NCBI RefSeq assembly: GCF_021165935.1
Contig: NZ_CP088953.1
Coordinates: forward strand, 62,001-126,000
Length of the DNA stretch: 64,000 nucleotides
Source: Microbulbifer elongatus
GTDB taxonomy: Bacteria > Pseudomonadota > Gammaproteobacteria > Pseudomonadales > Cellvibrionaceae
Direction: 5' to 3'
The notes below the pieces were generated by a model. That model was not told where the DNA came from. It saw only the letters and a program-made list of their open reading frames with translations, and searched no databases. A program made the position numbers and the translations under genes. How positions within the stretch are numbered: position 1 is the first letter of the stretch; every line of letters starts with the position of its first letter. This document shows positions 8,953-17,354 of this stretch, piece after piece.

Positions 8953-11316
8953 TCAGAAGTGCATACGCGCAGTCAATCCGAAGGTGCGTGGCGTTCCGGT
9001 GTAGGCTTGATAGGAAGCGCCGCCATCCAGCTTCGATGCGATCGGCGAGGCGGTTTTCTGGACGAAATACACCTCGTCGTGCAGGTTGCGCACCCAGGTG
9101 GAAATATCCCAGGTATCGTTGCGCCAGCCAGCACGCAGGTTGCCCACCCAGTAGGCGTCTTCCTGGTGACGGGGATCCAGTTCCGAGCTGTAATTGGCAT
9201 CACCGGTAAAGCGGTAGTCCACCCGGGAATAGAAATCCCCCCCTGCCAGAGGCTGCTCCCACTCCAGCGCGAGGTTACCGGTCAGTTTTGGCGCAAACGG
9301 CAGTAACTCGCCGCTCAGGTCACACTGGCCAAGAGCATTTTCTGGCGTGCGGCCGTAGTAACACTGTCCACCGGTGTAGGTATCGTATTTGGCCTGGATG
9401 TAGGCGAGGTTTGCCACACCAGTTAGGTTTTCACTGAACAGCCAGGTGGAGTCCAGCTCAATGCCATCCACCACCACTTTTTCCGCATTGTTTACCGCAA
9501 AGGCGAGGCCGATAAAGGTGGCATTCTGGAAATTGGTGTATTCGGTATGGAATACACTGCCGTTGATACGCGCACGGTTATCCCAGGTTTCGGTTTTCCA
9601 ACCGAGTTCAACGTTGTCGATGTCTTCCTCATCGAATGGCCGCGCTTCCTCGGTGAAATCCCCCCACTGCAGGCTGTAGCCGCCCGCCTTGAAGCCGCGG
9701 GAGTAGGTGCCGTAAATCATGGTGTCGTCGTTGGCAAACCAGCTCAGGGTGACGTTTCCGGTCACGGCAGACCAGCTGTCGCTGTCTTCAAAATCGCTGG
9801 CGTCCGGGGTAAGCGAGCAGACAAGGTTGTTAAGCACACATCCCTGCGCGGTGGTAGTGTATTGCTCGACTTTGCCGTCTTTCGCATCCATCGAGTAACG
9901 CAGGCCAGTGTCCAGTTTCAGGCTGTCGTTGATGTGATACCCGAGGGTGCCGAAAATGCCGTAGCTCTCGGTATCCTGCTCGGCCAAGACATCGCCAGTA
10001 TCCCCTTCACTGCCGAACAGCGTCGGGCGGAATTGCTCGGGTACCCCGAGTACCGAACCGACCACGTTGCCGAGCATGGCAATATCCGACTGCAGCTCAA
10101 ATTCCGCGCCGTTGCGGTCGCCGCGGGTAAACCCGTTGTTGTAATAAAAACCACCGAGCAGCCACTCGAGGCTGCTACCGGTAACGGACATCAAGCGCAA
10201 CTCCTGAGAGAAAGAGCGCCCTTCCTGCATGTCATTGAAGACCAGCAGATCCGATGGCATCTGCTCCACGCCATACATGAAGTTGCTGGAGGTATAGTCC
10301 TCGAACCCGGTAATGGCATTGAACAGATAGCCATCCCCGGAATACTCAAATTGCAGTACGCCGTCGGTCACCTGCTGATCAAAATCATTGGTGCCCATCT
10401 GTTCGATGATGCGATCGGACGGATCGTTATTGATCACCGGACTGCCAGCCCCAAACTGGGACATGGCTCCGGCCACGGTCACTACCGTGGGGCTGTACCA
10501 GGTGTCTCCCAGCATGGTGTTCATATGCCGCTCCATGCGGCTGAGGATCAGTCGGGATGTCAGGTTGTCGGAGAGGTCCGCACTCAGCTGGACCCGCAGC
10601 GCCTGTCCGTCCTGACTGTCGCCACCTTCGCCCAGGGTGTTTTCGATCATCTGGTCGCGGCGCGTACTGGAAACACTGACGCGACCATTGACGCCATCGC
10701 TGATCGCGCCATTGACGGAACCCTTGAACTGACTCAGACCCTCGGAGCCAAAACCGTATTCCGCCATACCGGCAAAGTCTGGGGATGGCGCTTCGGTATT
10801 GACGATGATGACGCCAGCGCTGGCATTTTTTCCGTACAGGGTACTCTGGGGGCCTTTCAGTACTTCCACCGACTGCACATCGACAAGTTCCCCCAGGCCC
10901 ACGCCGGAACGGGAGCGGAAGGCACCGTCGATGATCAACGCAGTATCCGGTTCAAAGGTGGGAATATTGCCCTCGTTGCCAATCCGACGAATCCGGAAGG
11001 TGGCATTGAGCGGGGAAAGGTTGCTGGTCACAATCAGCGAGGGAATCTGCGCGGCCACGTCGTCGACATCGCGGAATCCCGCTTTGCTCAACTGGTCTCC
11101 GGTCAGCGCATCCACCGCAACGGGAACATCCTGCAGGCTTTCGCTGCGCTTCTGTGCCGTCACCGTGACTTCTTCTATTTTCAGGTCTCTCGTATCGCCA
11201 GTTTCAGCCAACCCACTCAGGGGGTGAATCGCCAGGCCAACAGCAAGAGCCAGCAGCGACGGCTGTACCAGTCCAGTGGAATTATCTTTACCAGGATTGG
11301 TGCGTATCGATTTCAT
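8953..11316 (-). CDS. TonB-dependent outer-membrane receptor
   Basis: 787 residues. N-terminal signal peptide ending near LSGLAETGD, then a TonB box-like IEEVTVTAQKR, a plug domain (SLQDVPVAVDALTGDQLSKAG; VEVLKGPQSTLYGKNASAGVI) and a long beta-barrel ending in ARMHF with the terminal phenylalanine needed for outer-membrane assembly. The EEVTVTAQKR/DVPVAV type is common in marine and sphingomonad receptors for organic substrates rather than classical siderophore receptors. ATG 11316 has GAGGAG 6 nt upstream; the longer frame to 11421 has no ribosome site. It follows the catabolic cluster on the same strand after a terminator, so it may import that cluster's substrate across the outer membrane (inference). 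Confidence 0.93.
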   Translation of the reverse strand: MKSIRTNPGKDNSTGLVQPSLLALAVGLAIHPLSGLAETGDTRDLKIEEVTVTAQKRSESLQDVPVAVDALTGDQLSKAGFRDVDDVAAQIPSLIVTSNLSPLNATFRIRRIGNEGNIPTFEPDTALIIDGAFRSRSGVGLGELVDVQSVEVLKGPQSTLYGKNASAGVIIVNTEAPSPDFAGMAEYGFGSEGLSQFKGSVNGAISDGVNGRVSVSSTRRDQMIENTLGEGGDSQDGQALRVQLSADLSDNLTSRLILSRMERHMNTMLGDTWYSPTVVTVAGAMSQFGAGSPVINNDPSDRIIEQMGTNDFDQQVTDGVLQFEYSGDGYLFNAITGFEDYTSSNFMYGVEQMPSDLLVFNDMQEGRSFSQELRLMSVTGSSLEWLLGGFYYNNGFTRGDRNGAEFELQSDIAMLGNVVGSVLGVPEQFRPTLFGSEGDTGDVLAEQDTESYGIFGTLGYHINDSLKLDTGLRYSMDAKDGKVEQYTTTAQGCVLNNLVCSLTPDASDFEDSDSWSAVTGNVTLSWFANDDTMIYGTYSRGFKAGGYSLQWGDFTEEARPFDEEDIDNVELGWKTETWDNRARINGSVFHTEYTNFQNATFIGLAFAVNNAEKVVVDGIELDSTWLFSENLTGVANLAYIQAKYDTYTGGQCYYGRTPENALGQCDLSGELLPFAPKLTGNLALEWEQPLAGGDFYSRVDYRFTGDANYSSELDPRHQEDAYWVGNLRAGWRNDTWDISTWVRNLHDEVYFVQKTASPIASKLDGGASYQAYTGTPRTFGLTARMHF

Positions 11317-11535
11317 TATTGTCTCCTCAATTTGCTTCGGTGCCTTACACCAAAGCGTGACTGACCGAAACAAAATATCGACTTCAGTCAGCGTGTGGGG
11401 TGGTCCAGAACGCTCGGCCACGAAGTCACTCTAAAAGAGGGCGTACATTCGGACTTTTCCTGAGGCGACAGGGATTTTTCATTTGATGACACAACACCAT
11501 TTTTTTGCATAGTTTTTGTGCGGGACAGTCACCAG

Positions 11536-11567
11536 AAAACCCCGGAGAGTGCGCTGACTTTTCGGGG
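11536..11567 (-). terminator. terminator after the yeiH-type gene
   Basis: On the minus strand CCCCG (11567-11563) pairs with CGGGG (11544-11540) and TTTTCT follows. It lies in the 313-bp gap (11317-11629) between the exporter gene and the TonB receptor. The rest of the gap should hold the receptor promoter; I recognise no operator there. Confidence 0.55.
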
Positions 11568-11629
11568 TAGAGAAGAGGATAGTTATCGGAAGCGTTAAGG
11601 ACTCTGTGATTAAGTCGGGCAGCTTACGG

Positions 11630-12637
11630 TTAGCTGAAATAGAGAATTGCCAGAACCATTGCCGCAAGTATTACGGTCTCAATCAGCATCAGCAGTATTG
11701 GCTTGAAACCCACCGTGGCCAATTCTTTCAATTGGGTTTTCATACCCAGTGCACTGATCGCAATAACCAGACACCAGCGTGAAAGATCATTGCCAAACTG
11801 CTGAACCGTCTGTGGCACCCACCCAGTGCTGTTAATGGCAGCAAGCAGTACAAACACCACAGCGAACAGTGGCAGTAGCGGCGGGCGCTTGCCGCCATCC
11901 TCCGCACCCTGCGCCCGTGCAATCATCACCACGCACAGAATGACCGGCAACAGCATGGCGATCCGCATCAGCTTTACAATAGTGGCGGTATCGCCGGCTT
12001 CCTGGGAAATACTGTAGCCGGCGCCCACTACCTGAGCCACGTCGTGGATGGTCCCGCCAAGGAAAATGCCTGCCTCCACATCGTCCAGCCCAAACCACTG
12101 CACGATCATCGGATAGGCAATCATTGCCATGGTGGACAGCGCGGAGACTCCCACCACGGTAAACAGGGTCGCGCGCTCTTTTGCCGGATGCGCCGGCATC
12201 GCCGCGGACAGTGCCATCGCCGCCGATGCACCACAGATCGCGGTGGCACCGCCGGTCAATACACCGAACAGAGACTGGAAACCAAAGGCGCGAGCAAGTA
12301 GAACCGAGACACAAATGGTTGCCGTAACAATACCGACAACCAGCACCACCGGGCCCCAGCCCAGTGACGCCACCTGCTCGAAGGTGATCCGCATCCCCAG
12401 CAATGCAACACCGATACGCAATATAGAGCGTGCAGTGAACTCAATACCTTCTTTACAAGCTCCGTCCGCGGCGAGGAAGTTCATCGCCATCCCCAGCAGC
12501 AAGGCAAACAACATCACCGGCGCAGCATAATGCTCGGATAGAAAACTTGCCGCAGCGGCGACTATGGTACTGGCAATGATTCCTGGCAACAGAACCTGCG
12601 TTCGCGACCGCACAGAAATCCAGGTAGCAGCTATCAT
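11630..12637 (-). CDS. YeiH/UPF0324 family putative sulfate exporter
   Basis: 335 residues, ten or more hydrophobic helices. Family motifs include LLGMAMNF, RIGVALLGMRI, TGGATAICGASAAMALS, GGTIHDVAQVVGAGYS and the C-terminal SALGMKTQLKEL. Members are classed as putative sulfate exporters on weak evidence. ATG 12637 has GAGAG 8 nt upstream and follows the truncated DsbA-like frame by 25 nt, so it is probably the last gene of the minus-strand catabolic operon. If the neighbouring TauD-type enzyme cleaves a sulfonate, an exporter for released sulfite or sulfate would fit, but that is speculation. Confidence 0.85.
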   Translation of the reverse strand: MIAATWISVRSRTQVLLPGIIASTIVAAAASFLSEHYAAPVMLFALLLGMAMNFLAADGACKEGIEFTARSILRIGVALLGMRITFEQVASLGWGPVVLVVGIVTATICVSVLLARAFGFQSLFGVLTGGATAICGASAAMALSAAMPAHPAKERATLFTVVGVSALSTMAMIAYPMIVQWFGLDDVEAGIFLGGTIHDVAQVVGAGYSISQEAGDTATIVKLMRIAMLLPVILCVVMIARAQGAEDGGKRPPLLPLFAVVFVLLAAINSTGWVPQTVQQFGNDLSRWCLVIAISALGMKTQLKELATVGFKPILLMLIETVILAAMVLAILYFS

Positions 12638-12662
12638 GGGACAATCTCTCGCAGTTCGCGCG

Positions 12663-12878
12663 TTACACAGTTACTTCGCCGATTGCCGGCAAAGCGCGGT
12701 GTAAATTTTCTTCGAGGGTTAAATGCGTGAGTAACTGAATACCCTTCCGGTTTACATTAATCTGTATCTGAGGGAACGTTTCCTGAACCGTACCGACAGA
12801 AACTTCCAGATTCCGTTTCCCGCTAAAGCACCATGGGCAGACGAGTTCAAACACAACGTCGATCTGCAGATTATTCAT
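12663..12878 (-). pseudogene. truncated DsbA/FrnE-like oxidoreductase (N-terminal stump)
   Basis: 71-residue frame. Its start, IDVVFELVCPWCFSGKRNLE, matches the first strand and CPWC active site of FrnE-type DsbA proteins, which are normally about 210-220 residues. A degraded second strand (PQIQINVNRKGIQLL) follows, then the frame ends; the helical insertion and the rest of the thioredoxin fold are absent from the 25 nt before yeiH. The ATG overlaps the MFS stop (ATGA), so the original gene was coupled to the transporter. It may be a decayed gene after a deletion or, less likely, a functional mini-protein. Confidence 0.6.
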
Positions 12879-14152
12879 ACCGCGACAGCCTCATCACTGG
12901 CCAGGCGTACGCCATGTACATCGCGCAGGTAGTGGCGCTTGGCAAAAAAGAAAACCAGTGCAGACGCCAGACTCATAATCGGCACCAAAGCGAGTGCGTT
13001 CTCCAGACCGATTCCATCGGCGAGCATGCCGATAATAAACGGGCCGGGTGCCAGGCCGAGCAGATTGTTCATCAGTGTCAGGGTTGCAAATGCCGTCCCG
13101 TGAATTGCCGCATGGGTAAGATTCGCTACCATGGCGCCGGCGGGCCCGGTGGTCCCCGCCACCAGAAACATACCAAGGCCAATAAATACCAGCTGTACAG
13201 CGCCGGCTTCCAGGCGGAAACCGATGGCCAGAAGCAGGCAGCACAGCAGACAGTAGATAATCGCGAGGGAAATTTTACGTTCGGCGCGGTCACGACACAG
13301 CCGATCACACAGGCTACCGCAGACCACCATACCCGCGCCGCTGATCAACACAAAGACCGCTGCGGCCATACCCGCCTTGTCGGTGCCGAGATCGTAGTAA
13401 CGGTTCATGAAACTTGGAATCCAGGCCATCAGTGATGCGGCGACAAATAATTGCAGACCACTGGCAACATAGGTGCACAATACAGAAGGGTTGTTAAACA
13501 GGCCGCGCAGGGATGGGCGCTGTTTGCCGCTCGCAGGCACTGCGGGCGTCACGCGTTTTTCGCGAATAATAATGGGATAGATGAGCGCGAGGACGATACC
13601 AAAAATGGCCATGCCCGCAAATGCCCACCGCCAGCCCAGGTGCTCTGCGAGCACGCCCCCCAGGGCCATACCTAACACCGAACCCAACATGCCGCCGGCC
13701 ATAAAGGCTCCTGCCAGAGTGGCGCGCAGACTCGGCGGGAAAACGGAAATCACCAAGGCGATTCCCACACTGCCATAGGCGGCTTCACCAATCCCCACCA
13801 GAAAGCGCGCCGCAAACATTTCGGCGTAGCTATCGGAGAGAGCGCACATCAAGGTGGCGAGACTCCACAGCAACGCCATCAGGGTAAGGCTTTTTACCCT
13901 GCCCCAGCGATCGGCAAGAATGGAAAGCGGTACGGTGAGCAGGCCAACCATCAGGGCGACAATGCCCGAAAGGGAACCCAACTGGGCGTCGGTCAGCTGC
14001 CACTCGAGTTTGAGCAGCGGAAATACGGCATTGAGAACCTGCCGGGACATATAGTCGGAAATCAGCAGGCCAAAGGTAAGCGCAAAAATAATCCAGGCGT
14101 AGCGGCGCGAGACCGATACTACGGGTATATCACTGTCGGCATAGTGGGCCAT
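12875..14152 (-). CDS. MFS transporter
   Basis: 425 residues, twelve predicted helices. The MFS loop 2-3 signature is ADRWGRVKSLTL, with ARFLVGIGEAAYGSVGIALV in helix 4 and SRQVLNAVFPLLKLEWQLTD after helix 1, a pattern common in organic acid and aromatic acid symporters. ATG 14152 has GAGGAA 6 nt upstream. It lies 109 nt downstream of the BKACE gene with a strong hairpin in the gap, and overlaps the DsbA-like stump. Most likely it imports the substrate degraded by the adjacent enzymes; the ligand is unknown. Confidence 0.88.
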   Translation of the reverse strand: MAHYADSDIPVVSVSRRYAWIIFALTFGLLISDYMSRQVLNAVFPLLKLEWQLTDAQLGSLSGIVALMVGLLTVPLSILADRWGRVKSLTLMALLWSLATLMCALSDSYAEMFAARFLVGIGEAAYGSVGIALVISVFPPSLRATLAGAFMAGGMLGSVLGMALGGVLAEHLGWRWAFAGMAIFGIVLALIYPIIIREKRVTPAVPASGKQRPSLRGLFNNPSVLCTYVASGLQLFVAASLMAWIPSFMNRYYDLGTDKAGMAAAVFVLISGAGMVVCGSLCDRLCRDRAERKISLAIIYCLLCCLLLAIGFRLEAGAVQLVFIGLGMFLVAGTTGPAGAMVANLTHAAIHGTAFATLTLMNNLLGLAPGPFIIGMLADGIGLENALALVPIMSLASALVFFFAKRHYLRDVHGVRLASDEAVAV

Positions 14153-14202
14153 GGCGGTTCCTCGCAGAATGCCGGCGTACAGAATGTGCGCGGTCGGTTC
14201 GT

Positions 14203-14227
14203 CACTGGCGGCACAGGGCCGCCAGTG
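14203..14227. repeat. intercistronic perfect hairpin
   Basis: CACTGGCGGC (14203-14212) and GCCGCCAGTG (14218-14227) form a perfect 10-bp stem with a 5-nt loop between the BKACE and MFS genes. No T-run follows on the minus strand, so it is more likely an mRNA stabiliser or attenuator than a terminator. Confidence 0.6.
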
Positions 14228-14261
14228 CGAGGCTCAACAGCTGCGTTGCGGGATTGTGTGA

Positions 14262-15314
14262 TCAATACCCGGGCAGCGGGACATTCTTCTGCCCCAGTTT
14301 GCGATTGGGGGCCATGCCATGGGCCGCAAGTGTTTCATTGGTATCCTTGTACCAGGTGCCAATACGGTAAATTTCCCGTGCTTCCTGTGCGTTGGCGACT
14401 TCGCGACCCAGCTCGTGAGAGAGGCGCACCAGTTGCTGGATCTGCGCCACCGAGGTCATGCGGTTGCCGTGCTGGTCGATCAGGGTATCCTCAATACCGC
14501 AGCGTGGGTGCAGACCCAGTGCCATGGCGATGGTGTTGATTGGCAACACATTTTTCATCAGGGATTCGAGGGTCAGACAGGCGCCGTCCGGCGCACGGCG
14601 GATGAACTCCATAAAGTTGTAGGGGTTGGGGCCGTCGAAACCGCCGGCAATGCCCACCCAGGTCAGGTTCAGCGGGCCGCGGTAGACTCCACGGCGCACC
14701 AGGCGCTCCAGGGTTTCCAGCGAGTGCATACCGGTAAGCTGGAAGTGCGGCTGGATTTCTGCCGCCTGCAGACGTTTCAGGTGTTCCTCTACCCAGCCCG
14801 GACCTGCGGGCACGGTCATTTCGCGATACGCTTCCCAGTAGGCTGGCTCACAGATGCTGGTGCCGGCGACATCTTCTTCATGCATCAACTCGGTGATGTT
14901 CATCTGCACGGTGTTGATGGCCACGGTCACCTGATCCGGCTTCGGCGTCAGTTCCGCGAGCATATGGCGAGTGTCGTCGGACAACCATTTGGCCTCCTGT
15001 CCCTCTTCCGGGGCAAAAGAAATGGAGCCACCCACCTGAATAATCATGTCCGGCACCGCTTCGCGCACCCCGGCAATCAGCTCATTGAATTTGGACAGGC
15101 GCTTGGAGCCTTTGCCATCAAGTTCACGCACGTGCAGGTGCAAGACAGTGGCGCCGGCTTCATAACAGTCCACGGCTTTCTGGATCTGTTCCTCCATGGT
15201 CACCGGAATGTCTTCCGGGAAATCTTCCGGCATCCACTCCGGACCGTAGGGCGCCACGGTGATAACAACTTTGTCTTGGTTCTGCGGGTGCAGGGAATCG
15301 TCTAGAAACTGCAT
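14262..15314 (-). CDS. beta-keto acid cleavage enzyme (BKACE, DUF849 family)
   Basis: 350 residues. BKACE enzymes condense a beta-keto acid with acetyl-CoA and split it to acetoacetate and a new acyl-CoA (3-keto-5-aminohexanoate cleavage enzyme is the founder). The zinc-binding LHLHVRE motif has His59 and His61, and the late GLHPRCGIEDTLI segment corresponds to the third zinc histidine and catalytic acidic region. ATG 15314 has GAGGAG 6 nt upstream. It is 45 nt downstream of the TauD-type gene in the same operon. Specificity varies widely in this family, so the keto acid here is unknown; dehydrocarnitine-like or other short keto acids are possible. Confidence 0.87.
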   Translation of the reverse strand: MQFLDDSLHPQNQDKVVITVAPYGPEWMPEDFPEDIPVTMEEQIQKAVDCYEAGATVLHLHVRELDGKGSKRLSKFNELIAGVREAVPDMIIQVGGSISFAPEEGQEAKWLSDDTRHMLAELTPKPDQVTVAINTVQMNITELMHEEDVAGTSICEPAYWEAYREMTVPAGPGWVEEHLKRLQAAEIQPHFQLTGMHSLETLERLVRRGVYRGPLNLTWVGIAGGFDGPNPYNFMEFIRRAPDGACLTLESLMKNVLPINTIAMALGLHPRCGIEDTLIDQHGNRMTSVAQIQQLVRLSHELGREVANAQEAREIYRIGTWYKDTNETLAAHGMAPNRKLGQKNVPLPGY

Positions 15315-15359
15315 AATTCACTCCTCATCTTTCGCAATTTATTTTTTTCGAATAATGAT

Positions 15360-16208
15360 TCAGTAAGGCTTATCGCCCACGATGCCGGCGCGCTCCATCT
15401 TGCGGTGGCAGGCCGGATAGTCCATCACGGCGTAATGTTGGGTACTGCGGTTGTCCCAGATGGCGACACTGTGCGGCTGCCAGCGCCAGCGCACCTGGTA
15501 CTCGGGAATCATTGCCTGACTGATCAGGTAGCGCAGAAGATCCGCACCACCCGGGTTCGCATCCTGCCCGAAGCGCACCCGCTCCGGGGTATGAAAGTTG
15601 GTAAAGTGCGTGGTGAAGGCATTCACAAACAGTATTTTTTCTCCCGTATCCGGGTGCGTGCGTACCACCGGGTGTTCCGCATCGGGAAACTGCTCTTTCA
15701 ACGCGAGTCGCTTGTCGATGGGCATAGCCGCACCGAAAGACGCTTCGATGGAGTGCCGTGCACGCAGACCGTCGATCTGTTGTTTCACGTGCGCGGGCAA
15801 CATTTCATAGGCTTTCACCATGTCGACCCACATGGTGTCTCCACCTACCGGTGGGCACTCGATGCAACGCAATACACAACCAAACGGGGGGGCCTCGCGC
15901 CAGGTGGCATCCGTGTGCCAGGCATTTTCATAGCGGTCTGCAGGCTGGTCCGGGCTTTTATAGATTCGCACCAGTCCCGGGTGGTCGGGATCCGACCCGG
16001 CTACCGGATGATCTTCCAGCTCTCCGAATCGCTCGGCAAACGCCACATGCTCCGCGCGGGAAAAAATCTGGTCGCGCAGAAAAAGAACCTTGTGCTCGAC
16101 CAGAAGCTGTCGAATTTCCGCGAACAGCCCGTCATCGCCAACGGCGTCGGCGAGATTGATTCCAGAGAGTTCGGCGCCGATACTGCAGGTAAGCGGTTCA
16201 ATGCGCAT
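15360..16208 (-). CDS. TauD/TfdA family 2-oxoglutarate-dependent dioxygenase
   Basis: 282-residue non-haem Fe(II) enzyme. The metal triad is His98 and Asp100 in AWHTDATWRE plus His258 in DNRSTQHYAV, and Arg269 in ACHRKMER binds 2-oxoglutarate. FVNAFTTHFTNF is the usual mid-protein segment. ATG 16208 has GAGGTG 6 nt upstream; the longer frame to 16286 overlaps the preceding gene and lacks support. It starts 10 nt after the quinone oxidoreductase. Family members hydroxylate and thereby cleave sulfonates, aryloxyacetates or similar compounds; I cannot choose between them. With BKACE it may oxidise an amine or acid side chain before C-C cleavage. Confidence 0.9.
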   Translation of the reverse strand: MRIEPLTCSIGAELSGINLADAVGDDGLFAEIRQLLVEHKVLFLRDQIFSRAEHVAFAERFGELEDHPVAGSDPDHPGLVRIYKSPDQPADRYENAWHTDATWREAPPFGCVLRCIECPPVGGDTMWVDMVKAYEMLPAHVKQQIDGLRARHSIEASFGAAMPIDKRLALKEQFPDAEHPVVRTHPDTGEKILFVNAFTTHFTNFHTPERVRFGQDANPGGADLLRYLISQAMIPEYQVRWRWQPHSVAIWDNRSTQHYAVMDYPACHRKMERAGIVGDKPY

Positions 16209-16218
16209 GATCGACACC

Positions 16219-17199
16219 TCAGATAACGAAAATCGATGAGCCGGTGGTCTTGCGCGCTTCCAGATCCCGGTGCGCCTGCACCGCATCCTCCAGCGCGTAA
16301 TGCTGATTGATACCGATCTTCAACCGGCCGCTGCCCACCAGGTCGAACAGCTCGCCGGCCAGTGCTTCTTTCTCCGTCGGATCTGCAATGTAGTCGGCCA
16401 GTGCCGGACGCGTCATATACAGCGATCCTTTCATCGCCAATAGCTGCGGATCGAACGGTGGAATGGTGCCCGATGCGGTACCCACACAAACCATCAGTCC
16501 GCGGCGCTTCAGCGAGTCGAGAGACGCCATAAAGGTGTCTTTGCCAACACTGTCAAACACCACATCCACGCCCACGCCACCGGTCAGGTCGCGCACACCG
16601 GTCACCACATCTTCACAGCTGTAATTGATCACGTGATCGCAGCCGTGTGCCCGCGCGACTTCTGCCTTGGCTTCCGACGATACGGTGCCAATCACATTCA
16701 GGCCGAGCAGCTTGGCCCACTGGGAAACAATAAGGCCGACACCACCAGCGGCGGCGTGCAGTAAAATGGTATCTCCGGCCTTGAAGTCATAAATACGGCG
16801 CATCAGATAGGCGGATGTCAGACCGCGCATGGTCATGGCCGCCGCCGTTTCGTAGGCGATGGTTTCCGGCAGCTTGATCAACGGTGCGGCAGGAATCAGG
16901 CGCTCCGTCGAATAGGCGCCAAGGGTGTTCAGGAAACCGGTGTAGGTGACCCGGTCACCTACAGCCACATTGGTCACACCGGCACCCACTTCCATCACCA
17001 CACCGGCCGCTTCCACACCGATACCGTTGGGCATGGGGATGGGATAGGTGCCATTGCGAAAATAGGTATCCGCGTAATTCAGGCCCACCGCTACATGGCG
17101 CAGACGCACCTCGCCAGGGCCAGGGTTCCCCACTTCCACGTTTTCAAGTCGCAGGACTTCCGGCCCCCCGGTTTCATAAAATCGAACAGCCTTGACCAT
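16219..17199 (-). CDS. NAD(P)H:quinone oxidoreductase, zinc-less MDR family
   Basis: 326 residues. N-terminal GroES-like part with GLNYADTYFRNGTYP, and a Rossmann domain with the AAAGGVGLIVSQWAKLLG nucleotide-binding motif. Zinc ligands of alcohol dehydrogenases are absent, as in Qor. ATG 17199 is preceded by AGAGGAGG. It is the first gene of the minus-strand catabolic operon and divergent from the AraC-type regulator. In this setting it may reduce an enal, quinone or other reactive carbonyl made by the pathway rather than act as general Qor (inference). Confidence 0.88.
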   Translation of the reverse strand: MVKAVRFYETGGPEVLRLENVEVGNPGPGEVRLRHVAVGLNYADTYFRNGTYPIPMPNGIGVEAAGVVMEVGAGVTNVAVGDRVTYTGFLNTLGAYSTERLIPAAPLIKLPETIAYETAAAMTMRGLTSAYLMRRIYDFKAGDTILLHAAAGGVGLIVSQWAKLLGLNVIGTVSSEAKAEVARAHGCDHVINYSCEDVVTGVRDLTGGVGVDVVFDSVGKDTFMASLDSLKRRGLMVCVGTASGTIPPFDPQLLAMKGSLYMTRPALADYIADPTEKEALAGELFDLVGSGRLKIGINQHYALEDAVQAHRDLEARKTTGSSIFVI

Positions 17200-17354
17200 T
17201 CCCAGGCCTCCTCTGATGCTTTTGCGTTTCGGTTAATCTGGCTTCTGGTATCTACTGTATGGTTTCCCCCTTTCCCTATCTTCACTTCCAGCGACATATA
17301 CTTTTCTTTTCATGACACACTAAAATGGAAGAAAAACCGTCCGAGGATGGATAA
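17200..17354. promoter_or_regulatory. divergent promoter region of the catabolic operon and its regulator
   Basis: 155 bp between the divergent starts at 17199 (minus) and 17355 (plus). It is AT-richer than its surroundings and must hold both promoters and probably the AraC-type operator. I cannot fix a -35/-10 pair with confidence. Confidence 0.45.

Noticed and set aside
9547..11364. 605-residue plus-strand frame over the TonB receptor
   Set aside because: Shadow frame; the minus strand has the signal peptide, plug, barrel and terminal phenylalanine of a receptor.
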